From Candidatus Deferrimicrobiaceae bacterium (lineage in GTDB: Bacteria > Desulfobacterota > Deferrimicrobia > Deferrimicrobiales > Deferrimicrobiaceae), in NCBI GenBank assembly GCA_036504035.1, contig DASXVV010000014.1:186001-250000 (forward strand): a stretch of 64,000 nt of DNA. Reading direction: 5' to 3'. How positions within the stretch are numbered: the first letter of the stretch is position 1; the number at the start of each line of letters is the position of its first letter. The notes beneath the pieces are model-generated. The model ran no database searches, was not told the DNA's origin, and saw only the letters and a list, made by a program, of their open reading frames with translations. A program made the translations under genes and the position numbers. Shown one piece after another: positions 33,210 to 44,425 of the stretch.

Positions 33210-33284
33210 GCGGGCGTAACTCAGCGGTAGAGTGCGACCTTGCCAAGGTCGAAGTCGCGAGTTCAAATCTCGTCGCCCGCTCCA
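33210..33284 (+). tRNA. tRNA-Gly (anticodon GCC)
   Basis: A complete cloverleaf: acceptor GCGGGCG (33210-33216) pairs with CGCCCGC (33274-33280). The D-arm is ACTC/GAGT, the anticodon stem CGACC/GGTCG has loop TTGCCAA, and the T-arm GCGAG/CTCGT carries TTCAAAT. The discriminator T33281 is followed by an encoded CCA (33282-33284). The anticodon GCC reads GGC and GGU, GGC being abundant in this genome. It has its own promoter and terminator. Confidence 0.97.
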
Positions 33285-33293
33285 TCGATTGCC

Positions 33294-33326
33294 AAAAGCC
33301 CCGGCGCCTGCGCGCCGGGGCTTTTT
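33294..33326 (+). terminator. Intrinsic terminator after tRNA-Gly
   Basis: GCCCCGGCGC (33298-33307) pairs with GCGCCGGGGC (33312-33321) around a CTGC loop, extended by AAAA/TTTT and ending in five Ts. It lies ten bases after the tRNA CCA end. Confidence 0.93.
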
Positions 33327-33334
33327 CCGTACAG

Positions 33335-33364
33335 TCGACGGCCTCCTTTGTTTCGGTATAGAAT
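33335..33364 (+). promoter_or_regulatory. Possible promoter abutting the RND adaptor gene
   Basis: The sequence TATAGAAT (33357-33364) resembles a -10 element. A weak TCGACG (33335-33340) lies 18 bases before TAGAAT. The predicted start coincides with the ATG at 33371, and no ribosome-binding site precedes that ATG, so a leaderless message is possible. Confidence 0.4.
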
Positions 33365-33370
33365 GCCCGG

Positions 33371-34600
33371 ATGTCTTCGTCCCGGAAATCAATCCCAGTC
33401 ATCCGTTTCATCCTTCTTGGGTTCTTCCTGGGCGTCGCGGTTGCCGCGGCGGGCTGCGGCGGCGAGGGTAAGTCTTCGCAGGTGAGCGGAACCCCGAAAA
33501 CGGCCGCTCCGCGGGCCGTCCACGTCGCCGCCGCTTCCGAAGGGCGCCTGCCGCGCACGGTGAGCGTCACGGGCACGCTCGCGGCCGACGAGGAAATGAC
33601 GGCGGGGTTCAAGGTCGACGGACGCATCAGCGAGGTTCGGGTCGACCTCGGAAGCATCGTCCGGAAGGGACAGCTCCTCGCCCGGCTCGACCCGACCGAT
33701 TTCCGGCATCGGGTCGACCAGGCCGAGGCGGCGCTTCGCCAGGTCCGGGCAGGGCTAGGCATGCTGCCCGATGGCGGAAATGACCGGGTCGATCCTGAGA
33801 AAACAGGCCAGGTCCGCGAGGCGCGTGCGGTGCTCGACGAGGCGCGGCTGAGCCGCAACCGGATGGCCGAGCTTTTGGAAAAGGGATTCATCTCGAAGGC
33901 CGAATACGATGCGTCGCTGTCCCGGCTGCAAGTGGCAGAAGGGAAGCACCAGACCGCGGTCGACGATGTCATGAACCGGCTCGAGGTGCTGGCCGAACGG
34001 AAATCCGCGCTGGCGCTGGCACGCCAGCAGCTTGCCGATACCGAGCTGCGCGCGCCGATCGACGGGGCTGTCCGCGACAAGCAGTCCTCCGTCGGTGTCT
34101 ACCTCGTTGCCGGGTCGCCTGTCGTGGGACTGGTCCGGATGAATCCGCTCCGGCTTCGACTGGCCGTGCCCGAGCGCGACGCGGGCGCCATTCGGGCCGG
34201 GCAGGAGGTTCGCGTAAGACCCGAGGGCGATCCCGGGGAACACATGGGGCGCCTGACCCGCATCAGCCCAGCCATCCAGGAACAGAACCGCACGCTGGCC
34301 GTGGAGGCCGAGCTTCCGAATCCCGGGAATCGCCTGCGTCCGGGAGCCTTCGCCCGGGCCGAGATCGTGGTGTCGGCTGCGAACACCACGGTGCTGGTTC
34401 CGTCTTCCGCGATCGTGACTTTCGCCGGCATCGAGAAGGTGATGTCGGTCAAGGACGGAAAGGCCGTCGAAAAGCGCATCCGGACCGGGCGACGCACCGG
34501 AGACCGGGTCGAGATCCTCGAAGGGCTTTCGGCGGGCGAACCCGTCGTGACCGATCCCGGTACGCTTGCCGGCGGCCAGCCCGTCGTCATCAAGCCGTAG
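33371..34600 (+). CDS. RND efflux periplasmic adaptor (membrane fusion lipoprotein)
   Basis: Links an RND permease to an outer-membrane channel. The 409 residues start with a lipoprotein signal ending AAAGC (Cys29). The barrel-sandwich half motif (VDLGSIVRKGQLLARLDPTD) comes next, then an alpha-hairpin, the second lipoyl half (LADTELRAPIDGAVRDKQ), and beta-barrel and membrane-proximal domains. It is 12 bases before the permease gene. No outer-membrane partner is encoded next to it, so a shared TolC-type protein is expected. Confidence 0.92.
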   Translation: MSSSRKSIPVIRFILLGFFLGVAVAAAGCGGEGKSSQVSGTPKTAAPRAVHVAAASEGRLPRTVSVTGTLAADEEMTAGFKVDGRISEVRVDLGSIVRKGQLLARLDPTDFRHRVDQAEAALRQVRAGLGMLPDGGNDRVDPEKTGQVREARAVLDEARLSRNRMAELLEKGFISKAEYDASLSRLQVAEGKHQTAVDDVMNRLEVLAERKSALALARQQLADTELRAPIDGAVRDKQSSVGVYLVAGSPVVGLVRMNPLRLRLAVPERDAGAIRAGQEVRVRPEGDPGEHMGRLTRISPAIQEQNRTLAVEAELPNPGNRLRPGAFARAEIVVSAANTTVLVPSSAIVTFAGIEKVMSVKDGKAVEKRIRTGRRTGDRVEILEGLSAGEPVVTDPGTLAGGQPVVIKP

Positions 34601-34612
34601 CGCCGATCCACC

Positions 34613-37774
<3,162 letters not shown>

Positions 37775-37819
37775 AATCAATCCATCTTCAAGCCGCCGGT
37801 CTCGGCGAAGGAGGGGATC

Positions 37820-39043
37820 ATGGGCGCAACGCGTGGGTCGTGCCGGACCGTTCAGGTCGTGATGCTGGCGCTGTCGATCGTATGGGCGTTCGGAGGCTGC
37901 GGGGGTGGCGGATCCGCGGGCCAGGCCGGCGGTGCGGGAGCCTCGGCCAGCATTTCGATGGTTTCCGCGACGGCTTTCCCCGCCGCGACATCGTTCGCGA
38001 CGACAGCCGATGTCGCCTCCGTATCCCCGGCCGCGGTTGCGACGACGTTCGACAATGTCCTGGTGGCCGTGACCCGGATCGCCCTGATTCCCTCCGGGGG
38101 AGCCGGGCTCCCCGACGTCAACGGCCAGCTGGAGGCGCAGAACAGCGCGTCGGAGGAAACTCCCGCCGGCGAAGGCGGGTTCGTGACGGTCACGCTGCCG
38201 TCGCCCGTCACGATCGACCTGATGCACCCGCCGACCGGCGTCCAGGCCGCAAAGTTGCTGAACAAGTTCGGGGATATCCCTGCCGGTAGTTATGGCAAGA
38301 TCCGCATCTACTACGACAACGTCGTCGGCTGGTCGCAGGGGACTCCTACGCTGTTCCATTCCACGGCGCACTACCACTTCGACGTCCACTTCGTCGGCGG
38401 CGACCTGGTCATCCCGGTCGCGGCCAACGCGGTCGGTGGCGTTCGCTTTTTCGCCATCGACATCAAGCTGGTCGGGCTCCGGATCCAGCAGGCCGGCAAC
38501 AGCGCTAACGTCCTGATCCGACCGCAGGTTTTCGCGACCGTCGGCCCGCCGAAGTATCTTGTCTCGGGGGTCGCCTCCGGCGTGAACTCCCTGACCGGCA
38601 ACTTCGACATCCGAACCTCGGACAACCAGGTCTTCCATGCCCGGTTCGACGCGTCGACGGGCTGGCTCTTCCTGGACGGCCGCTTCGTGGCTCCCGATCC
38701 CGCGGTTGGCCCGGAAGCGCTCCGGGACACGGCGATCGTCGACGCGATCGGGACATTCCAGGCGGGGACCCTGGTCGCCGAAGAGGTGGGGATCGCCTTT
38801 CCCGCCGCCTTGAGCGGCATCGTCGCCGGCGGATGGCAGCCGGACAACACGTTTGTCCTGCGGCTTCCGGCCGACAACATCGTCCTGCCGCGCCCCTTCC
38901 GGCTTGCCGCCTTCTACGACGCGGCAGCGTTTCCGCATGAGCGCCTCCCGGATACGGCCGTCGTCGACAACGTATTCGTGAAGGCCCGGGGCTATCTCAC
39001 GGCGGGGGGCATCGAGGCATTCTGGATTTCCATCGGGCCCTGA
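37820..39043 (+). CDS. DUF4382-like putative lipoprotein
   Basis: A 407-residue exported protein with a signal ending GFGGC-like (FGGC, Cys27) followed by Gly/Ala/Ser-rich linker sequence. The N-terminal half (VLVAVTRIALIP, TIDLMHPPTG, FGDIPAGSYGKIRIYY) resembles DUF4382, a beta-sandwich of unknown function. The C-terminal half has repeating VxGVASGV and IVDAIGTFQ-like strands that may be a second beta domain. It starts 45 bases after the RND permease with a good AAGGAGGGG, so it may be co-expressed. Confidence 0.72.
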   Translation: MGATRGSCRTVQVVMLALSIVWAFGGCGGGGSAGQAGGAGASASISMVSATAFPAATSFATTADVASVSPAAVATTFDNVLVAVTRIALIPSGGAGLPDVNGQLEAQNSASEETPAGEGGFVTVTLPSPVTIDLMHPPTGVQAAKLLNKFGDIPAGSYGKIRIYYDNVVGWSQGTPTLFHSTAHYHFDVHFVGGDLVIPVAANAVGGVRFFAIDIKLVGLRIQQAGNSANVLIRPQVFATVGPPKYLVSGVASGVNSLTGNFDIRTSDNQVFHARFDASTGWLFLDGRFVAPDPAVGPEALRDTAIVDAIGTFQAGTLVAEEVGIAFPAALSGIVAGGWQPDNTFVLRLPADNIVLPRPFRLAAFYDAAAFPHERLPDTAVVDNVFVKARGYLTAGGIEAFWISIGP

Positions 39044-39094
39044 TCTTTTCGTCAACGCGTCAGGGCGCATGCGGGAAAGATCGAGGAGGAAACA

Positions 39095-39319
39095 GTGGGA
39101 GAGTTGTCGAAGATCGAGTTGATCGTCCGCGACATGACGTGCGGGCACTGCGTCATGGCGGTCAAGAAGAGCCTGTCCTCGCTTCAGGGCGTCTCTTCCG
39201 TCGAGTTGACGCTCGACCCGCCGCGTGCCCGGATGATCATCGATCCGGACATGGTCTCGACTGACGCGCTCGTCGCCGCGACGACGGCCGAGGGGTATCC
39301 TTCCTCGGTCGTCAGGTAG
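39095..39319 (+). CDS. Heavy-metal-associated (HMA) domain protein, CopZ-like
   Basis: A 74-residue ferredoxin-like metal-binding protein. The MTCGHC motif (14-19) places two cysteines to bind copper(I), zinc or similar; the rest, [19 protein letters not shown], follows the HMA pattern. The start is GTG 39095, preceded by GAGGAGG. It converges with the gene on the other strand, overlapping by eight bases at the 3' ends. No metal ATPase is encoded nearby. Confidence 0.9.
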   Translation: MGELSKIELIVRDMTCGHCVMAVKKSLSSLQGVSSVELTLDPPRARMIIDPDMVSTDALVAATTAEGYPSSVVR

Positions 39320-41429
39320 CGGGCGCCGGTTCGTCGAGAACGCGCGCGAGATCGGCCGGATCGCGGATCGGCCCCGCGCAGGCGAGTCGTCGGCAGACAT
39401 AGGCCGCCGTCTGGCCGCCCGGGACCGTCCTGCTCTCCAGCAGGGGGACAGGCGACGCTTCCCGCCCGGTTCCGCAGGCGACCACCATGTCGGGCCGATA
39501 TTTTCCGAAGACGGCCTCCAGGAGCTTTCCTGGGTCCTCCCCGACGATCGCGACCTCGGCCGTCGGCGCATTCGCGAATTCGAGGGCGTTCAGCCAATGG
39601 GCGAACCCGAGGGGAAACTCGGCCATGAGCGGCCGGACCTGCGAGAGGGCCGATTCGGCGGCCTCCCGGTAACGCGCCTCGCCGGTGTATGCCGCCAGCC
39701 GTAGCAGCACCAGCGTGGCCATCGACCCGCCCGACGGCAAGGCGCCGTCCTGGATTTCCCGGGGCCGCACGATGAGCCTTTCATGGTCGTCGCTCGTATC
39801 GTAGAAGCCTCCGTGCTCATCGGCGAAGCGGGCGAGGATGACGTCCCCGATCGCCCGGGCCGAGAGGAACCAGCGCGGGTCGAAGGTGGCGTGGTAAAGC
39901 GCCAGGAGCCCATCCGCGACGTTGGCGTGGTCCTCGAGAACCCCGTCCGACGTTGCCATTCCCCCGCCAAAAGACCGGAACAAGCGCCCGGGCGCCTTTT
40001 GCATATGGCCCGTCAGGAACGCGGCGCAGGCCTCGGCGGCGGCCAGATAATCGGGACGCGCCAGGTCGCGACCCGCTTCCGCGAAAGCCGCCAGCATCAG
40101 CCCGTTCCAGCCCGCAAGCAACTTCCCGTCCCGCGCGGGAGGCACGCGTCGTTTCCGGGCATCGAAAAGCGCGCGGCGCATCCGCAAAAGCCGTGACTCG
40201 ATGTCCTCCGGCGCCAGGCCGTGTCGCGCGGCCAGCGCGTCCGCGAGCCGGTCCACAAAGAGGATGTTCGCTCCCTCGAAGTTTCCCGCCGAAGTGACGC
40301 CGTAGGCGTCGAAAAAGAGCGCGGTGTCCTCCGGCCCGATCTTCGGCTTCGCGAAAGCCGCGAAAGCGGCACGGATGCCGTCGGGGGTCCAGAGATAGAA
40401 GCGGCCTTCCTCGCCTTCCGAATCGGCGTCCTGCGCCGAGCAGAATCCTCCGGAGGGGCCGGACATCTCGCGGATGACGTAATCGAGCGTCCCGGTCGCG
40501 ATGCCACGGTACCGCGGGGCCCCGGTCACCTGCCACGCGTGCAGGTAGACCCGCGCAAGCAAGGCGTTGTCGTAGAGCATCTTCTCGAAGTGCGGGATGC
40601 GCCAGGCCTCGTCCGTGGCGTAGCGGTGGAATCCGCCGCCGACCTGGTCGTAAATGCCACCCCGTGCCATCGCGTCCAGCGTTCGGGTCGCCATGGACAG
40701 GGCGTGCGGATCGCCGGTCGCGAGGTGCCGCCGAAGGAGGAATTCGAGCGCCATCGTCTGGGGAAATTTCGGGGCGCCGCCGAAGCCTCCGTAACGGTCG
40801 TCGAAGGCATCGGCCATGCGCATTACCGCAGGAAACGCAGTGTCGCCGTCCCGCGGCCCCGCATCTCCCGCGACCGGAACCGCGGACTCGCGCAGCGCGG
40901 CGGCGACCTTTTCGCCCACGCCGGAAAGCTCCTCGCGACGCGTTCGCCACGCCTCGGCGACTTGCGCGAGCACCTCTTTGAATGCGGGCATCCCGTAAAT
41001 TGGGCGGTCGGGGAAGTAGGTGCCGCCATAAAACGGCGCCCCTTCGGGGGTGAGGAACACGCTCATCGGCCACCCGCCCCGGCCGGTCATCGCCTGCACC
41101 GCGCGCATATAGACCGCATCGATGTCGGGACGCTCCTCGCGATCGACCTTGACGGCGACGAAGTTGCGGTTCAGGATCTCCGCAGTTTCAACGTTTTCGA
41201 AGCTCTCGTGTGCCATGACGTGGCACCAGTGGCAAGCCGAGTACCCGACGCTCAGGAAGATCGGCTTGTTCTCCTCGCGCGCCTTCCGGAACGCCTCGGC
41301 GCTCCAGGGGTACCAGTCGACCGGATTCCGTGCGTGCTGCAGCAGGTAGGGACTGGTCTCGCGCCCCAGCCGATTGCCCTTGGGATGAGCCGGTGCGGTT
41401 TCCGTCGTGGCGTGTTCGTTCGGTTTCAT
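39312..41429 (-). CDS. Thioredoxin-domain protein of the YyaL/DUF255 family
   Basis: A 705-residue protein with an N-terminal thioredoxin-like domain ([14 protein letters not shown], then SACHWCHVM with C66 and C69) followed by a long (alpha/alpha)6-barrel region like N-acylglucosamine epimerase folds ([31 protein letters not shown]). Family members, including human SPATA20, have unclear function; a redox role is inferred. ATG at 41429 gives the typical N-terminus; the frame is open 34 codons further upstream. Confidence 0.92.
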   Translation of the reverse strand: MKPNEHATTETAPAHPKGNRLGRETSPYLLQHARNPVDWYPWSAEAFRKAREENKPIFLSVGYSACHWCHVMAHESFENVETAEILNRNFVAVKVDREERPDIDAVYMRAVQAMTGRGGWPMSVFLTPEGAPFYGGTYFPDRPIYGMPAFKEVLAQVAEAWRTRREELSGVGEKVAAALRESAVPVAGDAGPRDGDTAFPAVMRMADAFDDRYGGFGGAPKFPQTMALEFLLRRHLATGDPHALSMATRTLDAMARGGIYDQVGGGFHRYATDEAWRIPHFEKMLYDNALLARVYLHAWQVTGAPRYRGIATGTLDYVIREMSGPSGGFCSAQDADSEGEEGRFYLWTPDGIRAAFAAFAKPKIGPEDTALFFDAYGVTSAGNFEGANILFVDRLADALAARHGLAPEDIESRLLRMRRALFDARKRRVPPARDGKLLAGWNGLMLAAFAEAGRDLARPDYLAAAEACAAFLTGHMQKAPGRLFRSFGGGMATSDGVLEDHANVADGLLALYHATFDPRWFLSARAIGDVILARFADEHGGFYDTSDDHERLIVRPREIQDGALPSGGSMATLVLLRLAAYTGEARYREAAESALSQVRPLMAEFPLGFAHWLNALEFANAPTAEVAIVGEDPGKLLEAVFGKYRPDMVVACGTGREASPVPLLESRTVPGGQTAAYVCRRLACAGPIRDPADLARVLDEPAPAT

Positions 41430-41464
41430 GCAGAATTGGATGAAACCGATCGGGGAGGTGGTTC

Positions 41465-41935
41465 TTGCGAGTGGCCATCGGATGCGATCATGCGGGATTC
41501 GAGCTGAAGCAACACGTGATGGGGTTCGCACGCGAGGCCGGCTGGGAAGCGATCGACCTGGGAACCCGGTCCGCCGAGCCGGTCGATTATCCCGATTACG
41601 CCGAGGCGGTCGGGATCGCCGTGCTTTCCGGAAGTGCGGAGCGCGGCATCCTGCTGTGCGGCAGCGGCGTCGGCGCGGCCGTGGCGGCCAACAAGCTTCC
41701 GGGAATCAGGGCAGGATTGTGCCACGACAACTATTCGGCCCACCAGGGGGTCGAACACGACGACATGAACGTACTCGTGATGGGCGGGCTGGTTATCGGG
41801 CGGGAACTCGCCCGCGAACTGGTCCGAACCTTTCTCGGGGCCGCCTACGACGGGTTGGATCGGCACCGGCGGCGACTCGACAAGATTCGAGTGCTCGAAT
41901 CGAAATACGGGAAGGGAGGCGTGTCCGGAGTCTAG
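41465..41935 (+). CDS. rpiB: Ribose-5-phosphate isomerase B
   Basis: Interconverts ribose-5-phosphate and ribulose-5-phosphate. The 156 residues contain [22 protein letters not shown], the catalytic-loop [17 protein letters not shown], and [26 protein letters not shown] 41465 follows GGGGAGGTGG. A LacA/LacB or sugar-4-epimerase-type relative is possible, but motif order matches RpiB. It is divergent from the DUF255 gene (35-base gap) and converges with the next gene. Confidence 0.92.
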   Translation: MRVAIGCDHAGFELKQHVMGFAREAGWEAIDLGTRSAEPVDYPDYAEAVGIAVLSGSAERGILLCGSGVGAAVAANKLPGIRAGLCHDNYSAHQGVEHDDMNVLVMGGLVIGRELARELVRTFLGAAYDGLDRHRRRLDKIRVLESKYGKGGVSGV

Positions 41936-42267
41936 CGCGTCGGCTTGCCGACGATCGTGATCTCGTCGTCGCGAAGGACCACCTTGAACCCGTCCTGAAG
42001 CGCTTCGCATTTTTCGCAAAGCCACAACCCGGCATTCTGCGACATCCGGTTGACCGCCGGCAGCAGGGCGTCGAAATTGATCGAGACGATGAACTGACGC
42101 AACTGTTCCTGCTTTTCAGCGACCAGGTCGAGGCTCGGGAGCGTCTCGAGGAACTCGCCCCACGCACTCTTGGTCTCGCCCTCGATCTCGGACAACCCCA
42201 GCACTTCCCGAAGCTTCTGGATGACCTCGGCAGGCACCTTTTTCGCGTGGACCAGGACCTGTTCCAT
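41932..42267 (-). CDS. Hypothetical protein with a CxxC pair
   Basis: Not recognised. The 111 residues have a helical N-terminal two-thirds ([30 protein letters not shown]) and a C-terminal [14 protein letters not shown] segment, a single CxxC that could bind a metal in a dimer, then a short beta region. ATG follows a very good AAGGAGGG. It runs against rpiB and overlaps it by four bases. No signal peptide or membrane helix is seen. Confidence 0.65.
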   Translation of the reverse strand: MEQVLVHAKKVPAEVIQKLREVLGLSEIEGETKSAWGEFLETLPSLDLVAEKQEQLRQFIVSINFDALLPAVNRMSQNAGLWLCEKCEALQDGFKVVLRDDEITIVGKPTR

Positions 42268-42365
42268 GAAAGCCCTCCTTTTCGTTCAAACCTTATTATG
42301 CGCCTGCCCACCATGAATTGCATCCGGTATCGCGCGTGCTTCGGATTCCCGGCTGGATTTCCGGC

Positions 42366-42394
42366 TTGACGCGATCGGCAGGAGCGCGCATAAT
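42366..42394 (+). promoter_or_regulatory. Promoter of tetR
   Basis: TTGACG (42366-42371) and CATAAT (42389-42394) are separated by 17 bases. Transcription should start near 42401, inside the operator at 42396-42409, so repressor binding would block initiation. Confidence 0.7.
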
Positions 42395-42395
42395 G

Positions 42396-42409
42396 AATGA
42401 ATGTTCATT
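42396..42409 (+). promoter_or_regulatory. Likely TetR operator, copy 1 (tetR promoter)
   Basis: AATGAATGTTCATT, containing the inverted repeat ATGAA-TG-TTCAT, covers the predicted transcription start of tetR. It matches copy 2 at 43024-43037 in 13 of 14 positions. This gives a simple autoregulation model. Confidence 0.7.
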
Positions 42410-42425
42410 TTATGGGAGTCGAGCG

Positions 42426-42998
42426 ATGGAAAAATGTGACAAACGGGATGCCGTGATCCAGGCCGCCCTCGAGCTGGTGGCCGAGCACGGCTTCCACGGT
42501 GCGCCGATGGCGCTCGTGGCCGAGCGCGCCGGCGTCGCGGCGGGCACCATCTACTGCTACTTCAAGGGCAAGGACGAGCTCATGGTGGAAGCGTACCGGT
42601 CGCTCGAGGCCCGGATGCTGGCACGGGTGCTGTCGGGATATCCAAAAGGCCGGCCGGTCCGGGAGCGATTCCTCCACATCGGGCGTGGGGTTGCGCGCTA
42701 CATGATCGATTGTCCGATAGAATTCCGCTTCATCGAGCAGTTCCACAACTCTCCCTACGGGGTCGACCACCGGCGGGAAAAGTTGCTCGGGGCAGGCGAC
42801 GGGAACGTTGTGATCGAACTTCTGGAGGGCGCGCGCGGGGAACAGATCGTGAAGGACCTGCCGACGCCCGTCCTCTTCGCCCTAACATTCGGACCCCTCA
42901 TCGCGGTCTGCCGCGACGCGATCCTCGGGTTCATCCAGCTCGACGATGCCCTGATCGACCGGTCGGTCGAAGCGTGCTGGGACGCCGTCCGGCGTTAG
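42426..42998 (+). CDS. TetR-family repressor of the adjacent RND pump
   Basis: A 190-residue regulator. The N-terminal helix-turn-helix is KRDAVIQAALELVAEHGFHG followed by ALVAERAGVAAGTIYCYF and KGKDELM. The C-terminal ligand domain is variable and contains several cysteines and aromatics. ATG 42426 follows GGGAG; an upstream in-frame start would lie in front of the promoter and was rejected. It is next to, and in the same direction as, the acrAB-oprM-like operon, and both regions carry the same palindrome. Confidence 0.92.
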   Translation: MEKCDKRDAVIQAALELVAEHGFHGAPMALVAERAGVAAGTIYCYFKGKDELMVEAYRSLEARMLARVLSGYPKGRPVRERFLHIGRGVARYMIDCPIEFRFIEQFHNSPYGVDHRREKLLGAGDGNVVIELLEGARGEQIVKDLPTPVLFALTFGPLIAVCRDAILGFIQLDDALIDRSVEACWDAVRR

Positions 42999-43023
42999 GA
43001 ATCCCTCAAATGAGTGCAATAAT

Positions 43024-43039
43024 AATGAATGATCATTCA
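43024..43039 (+). promoter_or_regulatory. Likely TetR operator, copy 2 (pump operon)
   Basis: AATGAATGATCATT (43024-43037) overlaps a perfect 14-base palindrome TGAATGATCATTCA (43026-43039). An A/T-rich -10-like TAATAAT sits directly before and overlaps it (43020-43026); the matching -35 is weak. It lies 40 bases before the adaptor ATG. Confidence 0.72.
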
Positions 43040-43078
43040 CATTTCAAGACGCAATTATCCGGAAAGCCGAGGTCATTT

Positions 43079-44413
43079 ATGGGCACATTGAACCGAATCT
43101 CCCCGATCCTGACCGCCTCCCTCTTCCTCGCTGCCGTCGCCGGCCTGGCGGGTTGCGGCAAGCAGTCCTCCGCTTCGAAGACGCCGCCCCCGCCCTCCGA
43201 GGTCGCTTTCGTGACCATCACGCCGCAACGCGTCGCTTTGACGACCGAACTGCCCGGACGGACATCCCCATACCTCGTGGCCGAGGTCCGTCCTCAGGTC
43301 GGCGGGATCATCCTGAAACGGCGCTTCATCGAGGGATCGAACGTCAAGGCGGGCGAAGTCCTCTACGAGATCGACCCGAGCAGCTATCTCGCGGCCCAGG
43401 CGAACGCGAAGGCGACCCACGCCCGCGCGAAGGCGGGTCTCGCCAACGCGAGGGCGATGCTGACCAAGGCGAAGACCTCCCAGGCCAACGCGAAGGCGGC
43501 GGTGGCGCGTGCCGAGGCCAACGCCGTTCCGCTTCGCCTGAGAGCGGACCGGTTCAAGGACCTGGTGGCGATCAACGCCGTCAGCCGTCAGGATTACGAT
43601 GACGCCGCCGCCGCCGTGCGGCAGGCCGATGCGGCGATCCAGGGCGCGCAGGCCTCGCTCGGCGGCACCGAGGCCGAGATCGAGGGCGCCGAAGCGTCGA
43701 TCAAGGGTGCCGAAGCCGACATCCAGGGCGCCGAAGCGGCCATGGAAACGGCGCGGATCAACCTCGCCTACACGCGGGTGACGGCGCCGATTTCGGGCCG
43801 CATCGGGAAGTCCGCCGTGACGACAGGCGCCCTGGTGACGGCGAACCAGCCCGCCCCTCTGGCTACGATCCAGCAGCTCGCCCCCATCTATGTGGACGTA
43901 ACCCAGTCCAGCGCAAACCTGATCCGGATTCAGCGGAACCTCGAATCTGGCCGCATGAAAAGGGGCGGAGGCCGGGCGGCGGTCAAGTTGCTTCTCGAGG
44001 ACGGAACCCCGTATGCGCTCAAGGGAACACTCAGCTTCTCCGATGTCACGGTCGATCCCGGGACCGGGTCTGTCACTGTCCGCACCGTGTTCCCCAACCC
44101 GAAGGGCGTGCTTCTTCCGGGCATGTACGTTCGCGCTCTCGTCGAAGAAGGCGTGGCCGAGCGGGGGATCCTGGTTCCCCAGCGCGGCGTGACGCGCGAT
44201 TCGTCGGGCAACGCCACGGCGCTCGTGGTCGGCGCCGGCGACAAGGTCGAGCCCCGGGTCATCAAAGTCTCCCGCGCCCTCGGCGACAACTGGCTCGTCG
44301 ACGAAGGGCTCAAGAAGGGCGATCGCGTCATCGTCGAAGGGCTTCAGCGGGTGAGGCCGGGCGCCCCGGTCAAGGCGGTGCCGTTCGACGGCAAGTCGCC
44401 GGCCCACAAGTAG
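43079..44413 (+). CDS. RND efflux periplasmic adaptor, AcrA/MexA type
   Basis: A 444-residue lipoprotein adaptor with lipobox LAGC (Cys26). PYLVAEVRPQVGGIILKRRF starts the barrel-sandwich. The alpha-hairpin is long and Ala-rich and contains five 7-residue repeats (187-221). The lipoyl half INLAYTRVTAPISGRIGKS follows, then the beta-barrel and C-terminal domain. ATG 43079 is used because it follows GAGG and starts a proper lipoprotein signal; ATGs at 43010 and 43025 would put the operator inside the gene. Confidence 0.93.
   Translation: MGTLNRISPILTASLFLAAVAGLAGCGKQSSASKTPPPPSEVAFVTITPQRVALTTELPGRTSPYLVAEVRPQVGGIILKRRFIEGSNVKAGEVLYEIDPSSYLAAQANAKATHARAKAGLANARAMLTKAKTSQANAKAAVARAEANAVPLRLRADRFKDLVAINAVSRQDYDDAAAAVRQADAAIQGAQASLGGTEAEIEGAEASIKGAEADIQGAEAAMETARINLAYTRVTAPISGRIGKSAVTTGALVTANQPAPLATIQQLAPIYVDVTQSSANLIRIQRNLESGRMKRGGGRAAVKLLLEDGTPYALKGTLSFSDVTVDPGTGSVTVRTVFPNPKGVLLPGMYVRALVEEGVAERGILVPQRGVTRDSSGNATALVVGAGDKVEPRVIKVSRALGDNWLVDEGLKKGDRVIVEGLQRVRPGAPVKAVPFDGKSPAHK
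43637..43741 (+). repeat. Five tandem 21-bp repeats in the adaptor hairpin
   Basis: Five consecutive 21-base units encode IQGAQAS, LGGTEAE, IEGAEAS, IKGAEAD and IQGAEAA. The period equals a coiled-coil heptad. The repeat lengthens the alpha-hairpin that meets the outer-membrane channel. Confidence 0.85.
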
Positions 44414-44425
44414 AGGAGACGCTTC

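Noticed and set aside
42710-43078. N-terminal extension of the adaptor frame into tetR
   Set aside because: It would overlap the conserved TetR gene and place the operator inside the coding region; a proper lipoprotein signal starts at 43079.
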